A stretch of DNA of 64,000 bases from positions 1 through 64,000 of the forward strand of contig CALSFV010000305.1 of the NCBI GenBank assembly GCA_943737045.1, read 5' to 3'. Within the stretch, counting starts at the first letter, position 1. The number at the start of each line of letters is the position of its first letter. Shown here piece after piece: positions 12,767 to 23,100 of the stretch. The position numbers and the translations under genes are program-made. This DNA comes from Parapristionchus giblindavisi (Eukaryota > Nematoda > Chromadorea > Rhabditida > Diplogasteridae). Below the pieces are notes generated by a model that was not told the DNA's origin, did not search any database, and worked only from the letters and a program-made list of their open reading frames with translations.

Positions 12767-13954
12767 ATTTGTAGAAAAAAATCTGATTATAATGTTAGTA
12801 TTGCAATACTAGATCCTCTCACTTCTACTTGTTTTATCACCACGATTTTTTACTCTCATAAGACTTCCCTTGCACTTTTCGCAACTATAGAATCTTCCCG
12901 TTTCAACGTTTTTCAATCATCGATTCATGCACACCGCACCACGGTATTGCCGTGCCATATTTGTAAAAAAATGATTTTCATTTATTTAATTCATTTTTTA
13001 TGTTCTTTTCTCATGTGCATTAGATGCATATGACCTAATAGCTCATCAAAAACGTATTTGAGACACCTAAAATATTATCGCGGCGATCGAATGTTAAGGC
13101 GGTGATTCTGCGGGATTGTACACCTATAGCCTTGTAAAATACAGTATAGGCACCTAAATTTTTTTATTGTTCCTTCTATTGTACTTTACATCTGCAAGCG
13201 AGGTATAACCTCCATTTCATTCATTTTTTGTCATCTCGAATTGTCATTCCTTTGTGACTCACCACTCTGAAGAGATAAAGCAATATCCAATATCAACATT
13301 AAACCTGGTATTTGACATTAACGTTCGACTGAGGTAGTTACTACCTGAAATATCATTCTCTCGTAGATATTATAAAGAAGTTCGATGGGGGAAGCAAGAC
13401 AGCATTGAACAAAAAAAGAGAAACTGCTTCGAGGGTTTGGTGAATTTCTCAGTCATTGATTTTTTTTCCAAGTGATTCGGTGATTCGTGAGAATTTGCGA
13501 AAAAATTGGCAGTGGTTGAGGGACAGTAGGCTGAGATTATATAATAAAGGCGCGCATGCAATATGCTAATCAATAATCGATCACGTATCTTTTTTTCCGT
13601 TTCCTATCACATACACAACAACTACTGTCACTGAGAAGTATATGATCCTACTAAATATCGATTGACAATCGATGGGAAAAGGTTTATTTTTGTTTTGAAT
13701 GCAATGCGTAGACCATGCAAGCGATTGCTGATTCGTAAATTTTCATTAATTATCGATCGATCAAGTGTTTGTTATGAATCGCACTGTTTTATTTTGTTTA
13801 TTTGTTTATTTCAAAAAATGTACGACGGTTAGGTAAAAAGTGACACTCAAATGATTCATGACGAAGGCCATCATTTCAGTATAAACAAATATACTGTGGA
13901 TACCGTAACCTCAACATACATATGAAGTTAAAGTGGTGCTTCTTACAAAGAGTA
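12767..13954. other. Intergenic region without a recognised gene
   Basis: AT-rich sequence. The short frames here carry no recognisable domain and I saw no splice-linked coding pattern. Confidence 0.5.
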
Positions 13955-14120
13955 TCTCATGTCTTAATTCGCCGAAAAGCGATGATTCATAGCTTATTCC
14001 TATATCCGTAGGTTAAGATTGTATGCTTAAAAAACGCAGTCTTAACCTACGGATAAAGGGCTTTCGAATAAGCTATGAATCATCGATTTTCGGCGAATTA
14101 AGACATGAGATACTCCTTGT
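13955..14120. repeat. Palindromic element of about 165 bp
   Basis: Left arm agtatctcatgtcttaattc... is matched by right arm ...gaattaagacatgagatact, with inner pairs gatgattcatagcttattc / gaataagctatgaatcatc and ccgtaggttaaga / tcttaacctacgg. The unpaired loop is only about 15 nt. It sits just upstream of the duplicated rapsyn segment. Confidence 0.85.
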
Positions 14121-14423
14121 TAATTATTTATCATTTCTTCCCAACGCGTCATCGATCTTCTGGACAGGACGTCCCGATCAGGCATGGTACGATACTGCAT
14201 AGTATTCTACATATATTCCGATCCCAAAAATTTGATTTTTTACTGTGTCTTACCCCCACTGGCTATGATCGATTCTCTCGCAAGACCACTCATATGTCTC
14301 TAGCCATTTTTGTGCGACAGACAAATTTTTGAATGAACGTTTTGAATGTGAGAGTTTGTGCAGTGTTCGCTAAAATATTGCACACGACATATTATTTGTC
14401 CACCATGTTTTTTTTCTTTTGAT

Positions 14424-15366
14424 TTTCTCCTCCTTATATTCCAACCGGTGGAATGAGGACATGTCTCGTGAATGCTCCCACTTATGATGAGACTACACTG
14501 AAAAGGACTAAACAGCCAAATGAGAATCATGTCAATTTCTCCGATGGAATAGTACCTTCAACCAGTATTTAGAAGACACTTTTATTATTTTTTTTATTTT
14601 TTTACATTTGACAGTATAAAAAAAATAATAAAATTATTTTCAACATTAGAATTTTTTGTTGGCAAGAACTAAGTTTAGTTTTTGCTATAAAATAATCAGT
14701 TTTATCTCATTATTCGATTCATTTCTTATTCGATTTTCGCTTGTTGAGAAAAAAACGAAACAAAAATAAATTAAGGTGGACTTCCTCCTCCACCTCCACC
14801 AATCACATGTACGTCCAATCATACACCTCATCCTACTGTAACAACGAATTCAATCGATGAAGCCATGACCGCACAAATGGTACAGAGTGTTTTAACTCGT
14901 CTTGGCAAAAAACAATCATGTTGTTCGAAAATTAAACATTTTTTTAATCAATAACATGAAGGAACGATATCGGTAGTAAATGACAGGGTGAAATCAATAA
15001 ACCGTTAAGAAAGTCACGATCCCTTCAACGATCTGTGTTATTGCAGGCTACATCACTTGAACGATTGGATCACGCAATTCATGTTAATATGATTGAACAA
15101 CGTAAGAATCTAGCGAAGAAACCGCCCCCACCTCCGCCGAGGAAACCTCCACCCCCATGTTGTGGGGTAAGTTATTATCCCTTTGTCGGCATTACTTTGA
15201 GTTAATCAAAAGTAATCTTTGATCTTTGATCTTTGATCTTTTATCTTTGCAGGATGGTGGTATTCCTCCGAGTGTTTCCAATATCATCAGCCTTCCACCT
15301 CCTCATCCACTCCCAGAGAATGGTCCATTGGTTGTGTCCAGAGGTCCCACTGTCACTGACGTCTGA
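14424..15366 (+). pseudogene. Partial duplicate of rapsyn exons 13-16
   Basis: Matches rapsyn exons 13-16 and their introns. Exon copies lie at about 14424-14567 (5' end lost), 14776-14879, 15047-15166 and 15253-15366. There is no promoter, start codon or TPR/RING part. The exon 13 copy has lost its donor (cagtagtaag became cagtatttag), which puts an in-frame TAG where the donor was, so normal splicing of this copy is not possible. The last three exons look identical to the parent. Confidence 0.9.
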
Positions 15367-15374
15367 TCCACCTA

Positions 15375-15479
15375 GGCTAATCTGACTCTCGGCTCTGGCC
15401 ACGCTCTCTCGCAAACAAAGAAAGTGAGAGAGTGTGACCAGAGTGGAAAGTATTAAAAGGACCAATCCATGGTCTCTTC
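15375..15479. repeat. Foldback MITE, CTCTCTCG family, duplicated copy
   Basis: Carried along with the rapsyn segmental duplication; identical by eye to the copy at 8586-8690. Confidence 0.7.
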
Positions 15480-16040
15480 TAGATAGAATATTTCTCCGTT
15501 AGAAGCTGAGAAATAGATAGCAAAAGACCGACTTGTCAACCAAACTCAATTAGGATTTTTACTCATTTATTTTTATAAAATTCGAGATAGCATTATCAAA
15601 CTAAATTGTCTAGACATTTATCCTATTTTGACTTTGAAAATCAAAAAAATGGTTAGCCTTTCCTTGGATGTCCCATGATTGTTCGTCCAGATCAGATAAT
15701 AGATAGCCTAACTTTATTGATTTATTCTTATTCTTTCCGCCACATTTGAACAGGTTTTGATCTTTCTTTTACTACATCCTTATTGATTTTCATTCGATGT
15801 ATTACCGTCTTTTTCTTTCGATGATCTTATACCACACAGAAAATCCACTTAATATTCACTTAAATTTCATTTTAAAAGTCATTTTGAGCAAGGCGAAATA
15901 AATGAATCTTTGTAGATGCCAATAAAACTGTTAGTTATTAATACCTTCCATGATAGTGTATTTTCTGTGTGCATATGCATTTTACGGGAACACTCCTCGC
16001 CATTCTCACCCTATGCGTTGGTATCCATGACCGTTGGCAA

Positions 16041-17490
16041 ACCGCTTTCTCTGGTTTTATTTTCCCAGTGGTTTCCCAGCACATTTCCTAGTGGGGATCA
16101 AGCTAGGGGACCAGTGAGAGATTTGTTGGGGCCCTACTAGGAGAAGAAAAAGTCCTGGGGCCCCACTGGGAGAGTTATTGGGGCGAAGCTAGGAAATGTT
16201 CTAGGACCCCAGTGGGGAAAGTGTGTGTGTGTGTGTGTTCTTGCTCTGCCTTATTATAGACAATAGAGGTCATGATGAGACTTTTATCCAGATGAAACAT
16301 ATCTGTTGTCAGCAGACAAATAGATAATAATAATGAAATTCTTGACAAGGATTGATTATAGTACAGTATACTTGAGTGGACAATATCAATGAATTCTAAA
16401 TATAACAATCGAGAAACAAGTTAGTATAAACAAACTCAATACATAACTATAACAAACAAGGTCGTGAACTAGAGTTAGAATCGATACAAACTAACTCAAA
16501 ACTCTTCTCAGTCATGAAATTGACGACTCCTTCCATATCTAGCTCTTTCAAAAACCAACTGAAAAGTATTGAATTATAAACTTTACACAGAGGGCAAACC
16601 TGCACAAATATGGGTAATATGAAGAATAAAAGGTTCACTTCAACATCTGTCTCATAGCTAACATAAGGAGTGAAGAATAATTCACGAACACCTCCATGTG
16701 GTAATTCTGATGGTGCAGATCACTTCTGAATATATCAATCACTTCATATAATTTTAAAAATATAATTTGAGTATTCATTCTTACTGGAATTATGTCGAAA
16801 ATCTGACTCCATGATTTAATATCTCGCTATTTATCAAATATCAGTTAAATACAATTTTTTTAAACTCATTTAAGAACTCACTTGATCGACATTCCTACAT
16901 TGATTGATTTCTTGATCTAACTCCAAATGAAGCCATAATGTTCTCATCTTCAGCATTAAAACCAAAAACATCTAAAAGAAAATAATAATGCCAGATGAAT
17001 GATTGTATATGAAGGCAGATATGACTATGCATACGATTCCGTACTAATCCAATTAACAAACAAAATCGGCTTGCGAAACTTTTAAATAGAAAAAATATAC
17101 CTTCATCCTCTTCAGATTCCCGTAATCTTGATCTCAGACTACGCATTGACATCTTGCACTATAGAACTTATAAGCAAATATAATTATCTTACACTGAATA
17201 AATATGAAATATTATGAAACAAAATTTTGACGGCGTCGCCCGCAACGCGTTCGGCAAAAGCCGCACCGCATTAAATGAGTACCTTGTTATGTCAAATGCA
17301 TGACCCACGCGCAGTATTATGCTCGCTGCCACATGCTTTTATCTGGGACCCCACTAGGAAATCGTTTAGGAAACTAGTAGGAAGAGATCCGCCCACTTTG
17401 CCCTCTCTCCTGTCCTGGGAAACTAGTGGGGGAGCTATACCACGCCCACTTTTGCTGGGGCCCCACTGGGAGAAAAAAACCAGAGTTAGC
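16041..17490. mobile_element. Inserted DNA element with imperfect TIRs
   Basis: Interrupts the duplicated segment. Ends read ctctggttttattttcccag at the left and, reverse-complemented, ctctggtttttttctcccag at the right, followed inward by GGGGCCCCACTGGGAG-like subrepeats. Flanks ttggcaaac and ttagcaaac could be a 9-bp target duplication, although six extra bases (cgcttt) lie between the left flank and the TIR. Class is uncertain; a Mutator-like element is possible. Confidence 0.6.
16440..17152 (-). pseudogene. Possible captured host-gene fragment inside the 16.0-17.5 kb element
   Basis: On the minus strand, candidate exons read 17152-17101 (MSMRSLRSRLRESEEDE, then donor gtatat) and 16971-16899 (from acceptor ttttag, with FGFNAEDENIMASFG). 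Less certain stretches follow around 16735-16640 (a frame with SELPHGGVRELFF) and 16600-16450 (VCPLCKVYN). The first junction is in phase; frames of the last two do not connect cleanly. I do not recognise the parent gene. Confidence 0.35.
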
Positions 17491-17597
17491 AAACAAATGA
17501 GACGTCACAACCGTAGCAGGATGTTTTTGCCAAAAATCCACTGCCTACGCTTGTGACGTCACGTTTGTCGGCAAACGATGGGCCATCGTTCATGGAT
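17490..17597. repeat. Foldback repeat with a CRE octamer, copy 3
   Basis: TGACGTCA at 17554-17561, with flanks gagacgtcacaaccgtag and cgtttgtcggcaaacgatg. It is the paralogue of 9260-9373, at the right edge of the inserted element. Confidence 0.6.
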
Positions 17598-18629
17598 ACG
17601 GCCTCTGGTCAGAGTCAAATTATTAACTATGAGGCGTTTCCGTTTCCTTACTTATTCATCATGTTATCTCCGGTAATCAATCCATTTTTAAAAAGTTCTA
17701 GCCCAATCAGCATTCATCATATTTTTCCCATCTTTTTCTTCTTATTAATTTCACTTTGCTTCTTTTGCTTCACCCCGCCAACCTGATCTTTGATCTCATT
17801 CATTCATTTCATCTCAATAAACCAGATTTAAATTCCGTTTTTTTACAAATTAATCGCTTCTTTTTAAAATGCATCTCGTGATCATAAATGATCTTTTTAT
17901 TTAAGGAAAAAACCTGTACTTGAGAAATTTCGAGAAGGAGTTGCTCACTCTTTAATCCGAAATCTCACATAATCAAGAAATACTATGGTTTTTCATTTGA
18001 AAAAATGAGGGGAATTCATAAGAAATAAGAAACACAAATCATGTTATCGAATTGATCGAATTGTTCATTATGTACAGTATTACTGAACAGTATATTTCAT
18101 CAATGAAAAAAAGAAATCAATCGATGGGACTTGAGAAGACAGCTAATCGATTTTATGTAAAATTAGAGAAAAGGTAGGGATGGGGACAATCAGAAAATAG
18201 TTTAGGTTAATAATTAAATAGGAAACTGATAGAATGTAGAGATATAACATTATCGAATGAAATGAACCGATTGATTCTTGAACTTTACCAGCTCACGATG
18301 CTCTCCCGCTAAATTTATCGTGATTTACCCATTTTTTGCTGTTTTTTTTTATTATTATGATTATGCGAAGTACGTTTTTCCATTCCACAGCGTTCTCATG
18401 ACTTTCAAAGCAAGAACGACCGCTCAACATACAAACTCTCTCGAATACAATGGTCTCTCCTTTGTCTGTCATTCTCGTTTGTGTCAGTCATCTTTAGCGG
18501 TCGCCCGTTCATTTTGCTCTGAGCATCAAGAATCCCTGCCAAGCCGGATTGGGTCACCGTGGCAGTGGGACCCAATCGTGGGAAGCCAACTTCTTCGTTC
18601 AACTCCAAACTGCCTGTCGATCTTCTCGG

Positions 18630-18702
18630 ATTTGTGAAATCGAAGACGCGCATATGAAGATCGATGTCAGTGTTCTGGGACTGTCGGAAGTAAGATGAGC
18701 TT
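18630..18702 (+). pseudogene. Fragment of a LINE endonuclease
   Basis: One frame reads ...ICEIEDAHMKIDVSVLGLSEVR and then a stop. This matches the ...M.R..IDILGLSEVRW block of apurinic-type endonucleases in RTE/CR1-class retrotransposons. Only this short block is recognisable. Confidence 0.5.
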
Positions 18703-18997
18703 TTCCCCATGCACATCAGAGCCCTACTCTTGATAAATGTGTTTTAAACTGTAAAACTCCTTTGTCTTGCTTTGGAAGAAAAATGGCTTGGACCAGAATA
18801 CTGTGATTCATTTGTCAATTTATCTCAAAATCAGAGTATTTCAGTAAAATGCATTTGATAATGAATTATTATCCGATAAGGAACGGAAATGATTTGGGTT
18901 ACCAGAAAAGACGATGGAAAAGGGCATTAAACAAGTTTGTCGCTCTATGTCTCATCAGCCTATTATTGCAACTATCTCTTTCTGCCATTACCTCTCT

Positions 18998-19150
18998 GCC
19001 TCTCTCTCTCTCCTCTCTCCCTCCCCCTCTCTCTCATTCTTCCTCCCTCTATCTCTCTACCTCTGCCCCTATCTCTCTCTCTCCCTCTCCCCCTATCTCT
19101 CTACCTCTCCCTCTCTCTCTCCCTCTCCCCATATCTCTACCTCTGCCCAA
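18998..19150 (+). repeat. CT-rich low-complexity tract
   Basis: Runs of ctctct, ccctctc and similar give Ser/Leu/Pro-rich frames in all three + frames. I treat it as non-coding. Confidence 0.85.
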
Positions 19151-19396
19151 ATCTCCATTACGCACTCCTTCACGCACCGCTACTGCTAATTGAAAGATGA
19201 GAAACTTCTTCGTTCAACTTCTTTACTATACACTCTACTTTCTCCTTTCCACTCCAATGATTAGGATCAACTTTCACTGTTATGTTTCACTTTGTTGTCT
19301 GCCCTACAGGGGAGTCCCATCTCTGGATCTTCATTGTGGCTCTTCCCTGGGGGCTTTGTATATCATATAGACATCAATCCTCTATTTTTATCAAAG

Positions 19397-19493
19397 GCAC
19401 GCTAATTTTCCTGTCCGCATTGACAATACTCTCTCGTAGACAAGGAAGGCGAGAGAGTGCAGCCAGAGTGGAGAGTTTCAAATGAGCTTATCA
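19397..19493. repeat. Foldback MITE, CTCTCTCG family, copy 5
   Basis: Core aatactctctcgtag / ggcgagagagtgc, then ccagagtggagag and aatgagctta, as in the other family members. Confidence 0.7.
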
Positions 19494-20120
19494 CCCTCAC
19501 AGACAACAGAAATAAGAGTGTATATTATCGGAGAGTTTTGTGGTGATCAAAACTCAAGAAGATAAACAAAAGGCGAGAGAGTGGGTAAAACAAGGAGTGT
19601 TTTCTATGTTTTTTTCGTTTTTTTTACTGTTTGATTAATCAATGATCTATGCCAATTCCCTGTCGCTTCTCTCCTTTCTTTCATTGGAGGAAATCATTGA
19701 GATGTCCCTAATTCAATCGAATCGTCTAATCATTTGTGAATGATAGACCATGGAGAGGGAGAGGGAGAGGGAGAAGGAGAGGGAGAGGGAGGGGGAGAAA
19801 GTTAGGAACTAAGTAAAAGGTATAGTGAGAGGGTTTACTTTCACTAATTTTAATCAAACAAGCGTTATTATCGTTCCAGGTGTTATGCATTTTTAATGAG
19901 ATAGTTTCATTAACTTATTTTACTCCAATCCGTAAACTCTATTGATTTTCGTGTTTGTGATACCTTGACATCATTTACTACGACGTTTAAACTTTTCCGA
20001 CTTGTAAAATGATCTCCCGTGTTACTAATCGATAAAGATCTATCGTATACGTATCCCTTCATCTTTCCAATAGAACAGGAGAAATTGGTTTCTGACGTGT
20101 AAAAGAATCAATAATGATCT

Positions 20121-20131
20121 ACCCTTTATAG
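20121..20131 (+). promoter_or_regulatory. Candidate 3' splice site upstream of the channel start codon
   Basis: The sequence accctttatag ends 15 nt before the ATG at 20147, as for the rapsyn-like and 271-aa genes. It may be a trans-splice acceptor or the end of a 5'UTR intron. Confidence 0.35.
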
Positions 20132-20146
20132 AAGGATCGATCAATA

Positions 20147-23100
20147 ATGAGGAGGAGGTTGGTCCTCCTCCTCCTTTTCATTGCCCTCATGATTGAGGGT
20201 AGAAGGAAGGGAGGAGGTTCACGGGACTTTCCCAATTCAAGAAGAGATGGAGGATACACGGGACAATATCAAGAGGATTATGATGTCGTATTGAGGTATG
20301 CGCACATCATTTTATCGATTTATGGTTTTTTTCATTCATTTTTATTGATTTATTTTATTATTTGTATCATTTTGTTGATTTAAGAGGTATCATAAACCTC
20401 CTTATAGTTATTGTTAGATCAAAATTTACCCTCTTCTAGGCACATTTATTTCAATATTTTAATCAAATCATTCAAATACTCCATTTCTGTTTGCTTTTCT
20501 GCCATAATTATTGTGTGAAATTCATGACAGAAACGAGGACGGATCGATTATCGAAAGGCACAGTACCACTCCCTCCACGACAACTACCGTAACCTCTACT
20601 ACTAGTACCACTACCACGACTACTACAACTACTCCTGCAACGACCACCAGTGAGTACTGTAGATGAGCAAGGAATATTGATTGATGTTGGCCTATTGTTC
20701 GTTTTGCTCATGCAGACGGACTAAAAGTGGTTGTGTACATTCGTATTTGTATGTGTAAACGATAAATTAAAAATAGAATTTTTTCGAATATGGCGGACTC
20801 CCAATATGTGCAGTATTTTTTTTAAATTTTAGTTTATTTTCTTTATCATAATTGAGTCTTTTCCGGTACGACAACATCAACGACCACGTCATCTCCACCT
20901 ACCACAACGTATAAAAAGATACGAAAGAAGATTAAGATTAAGAAAAAGAAAACAAAGGAGAAAGATGAAGCTAAAGATGGTTCGTTGATTTTCCTTTGTT
21001 TTATCGATCCGAACAATACTAATTTCCGGTCCAGAAACAACATTCAGTCCTATATTTACAGAAGCAATGAAGCTAATGGAGGAGGGAACAATCGATAATG
21101 GGACAATGACAGATTATGATGATCTCAACGCGAATAAGACTATTCTAGTCATTGATGCTACTTATAAGGTACTGTAAGTTATAGTTGAATAATCAATGAT
21201 CGATTGAAGTGTCTCAAACATTTCCCCGTCTGTTAGCAAATATCTTGCGAAAAGATGTCGAGAAAGAGAAATAATTTATCGATTGATTTAATTTATCGAT
21301 TGATTCAGGCTGAAAATATTGGACTGAATGTGAGTGCGCTTGAACAATGCGAACTGTGGCAGTCATTTTGGAAGCTGAATCAGACTGTATCGATTGATGA
21401 TGTCAGTAGAGTTTATTGATTGATTATTAAGGATAATACAGTAAAATTAGAGTATCGAATCGTGTCAGAAGGAAATTTTAAAACAATACTTACAATCTCA
21501 TTTATTTTGTATTGGTTTTGTTTAGATTAACATGAGACATTATTTTGGCAGATCTCAGGCCAATTCTCCTCACTGCTCTGACCACGCTCTAACGCAAACC
21601 AAGACAGCGAGAGAGCATTGCCAGAGGGGAGAGTTTCCAATTGGCTGGGGGTTTGCCTTTGAGCCACAGTGGCAATTTGAGTGATTACAGGACAACATCA
21701 CAGCTGAGGAGGCAGGAAAGGGTCGAGAGATCGAGATCAAACTGAAAGAAAAAGAATACTTTGATGAAGAGAAACAGCTACTCAAGTTAGGATTGGATAA
21801 TCCCAAGGAGTTCCTTAGTAATTGGCAGGTGTGCATTTTAAAAAGTGAAATAATACTGTAAAATATCAAAAGGAATTCTGGTAAGGCTTGCATAAGCATA
21901 TGTTGGAAATTGGGCTGTTTTCCAAAGAGCCACATCGCGATTTCTCACATGTTGGATCAATGAAATTTTCTGAATATTTTCGAGAACCCAAATCTTATCG
22001 AAATAATAATGTTATTTATACGTTTTCATAACAATTGATAGAAGACCATGGCTCATAAGATGGAAAATATATATTTTTTATATATTTATCGACATGCTCA
22101 GCATAAACAAAACATGTGTGTAAAACCAGTAATAAATAAGTCAGAGAAAACTATCTACAGGAATTGATGTTGAAAGAGGGTATGATAATAGGAAAATACT
22201 AGAGATCTATTATTGAATATGAGCCCGTTTGCGTAAGAGGGCTCCGGTACAGCAAAAAAAAAGTTTTGAGATAATAACATTTTTGGGTACCTCTCGATAT
22301 GTTAGAATAATAGGCAAACCCTCGTGGTATGCAAATTTTTTTTGAGCTCGGTATGGAGCTCCAAAGATGGCCCTTTTTCAGAGTTTTTCGACTATAGCTG
22401 GAGATCCGTTGAAGGAAACAGAAAAGTCACAAGAGCAACCCTTGCTCAATTTGTATGAGGATCATAATGATGATTAGGGTAATATAAAAAAGACGTGTTA
22501 GTCGAGAGATACAAATATTATTTTAATTCAACCAAAAATGTAAGAGCGGAGACGAATAGGGCGTGTGGATGCGATCATGATAGACTGGCAAAAAAATTGT
22601 TGTGAGAAAAAACCTCCCGCAAAGCAAGTTATGATTTATTTTTTGTAGGGGTCGATTTAAAAATTCGCGAGGTCTCCACACAACAAATCCCGATGGGTTC
22701 GTTAACTCATCTATCAAACATGAAATCAGCGGCCTGTGTAGTGTAGTGGATAACGTGTCTGCATTCACTTTTGGCTGTCATGGGTTCGATCCCCCTTGCG
22801 GCAATTTTCTTTTGCTGATTTTGTTGCCGTAGAAAGATTGACATGTTTTACTGTGATTAGGAAATCGGTAAATAGAACACACTTTATTTTATCCGCAAGT
22901 GTGAACTTTAACAACAAAAGGAGTGAAACAAAGACGATTTTGTTGACGTCATCTCCAGATTCTTCTCCATCCTATGCCGCATCCGAATCCTTAGGGCCTT
23001 TTAACGGCATATCAGAGAGCTCCAGCAAGGATCAAAGAAAGAATAAAGTAAATCGATAGTGATCTACACTGACAAACAAGCTTGAACGTTTGATCTTGAC

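Larger units (their letters stand above)
14424..17845. repeat. Second copy of the segmental duplication
   Basis: Paralogous to 7642-9600 but split by an insertion at about 16041-17490. Similarity resumes at the CRE foldback (17490) and fades near 17845. A short deletion relative to the source lies near 15778. Confidence 0.8.
17846..20146. other. Intergenic region upstream of the channel gene
   Basis: Contains a LINE endonuclease fragment (about 18630-18702), a CT-rich tract (18998-19150), a foldback MITE (19397-19493) and a GA-rich tract (19750-19800). No gene is recognised. Confidence 0.5.

Noticed and set aside
14776..15366. A second complete rapsyn gene
   Set aside because: Only the last four exons are present, the first of these is broken at its donor, and no TPR or RING exons precede it.
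18849..19200. Ser/Leu/Pro-rich proteins in three overlapping frames
   Set aside because: They are translations of one CT-rich tract, with no splice or domain support.
22730..22802. Functional tRNA gene
   Set aside because: A and B boxes are good but the acceptor ends do not pair; it is embedded in a repeated palindrome.
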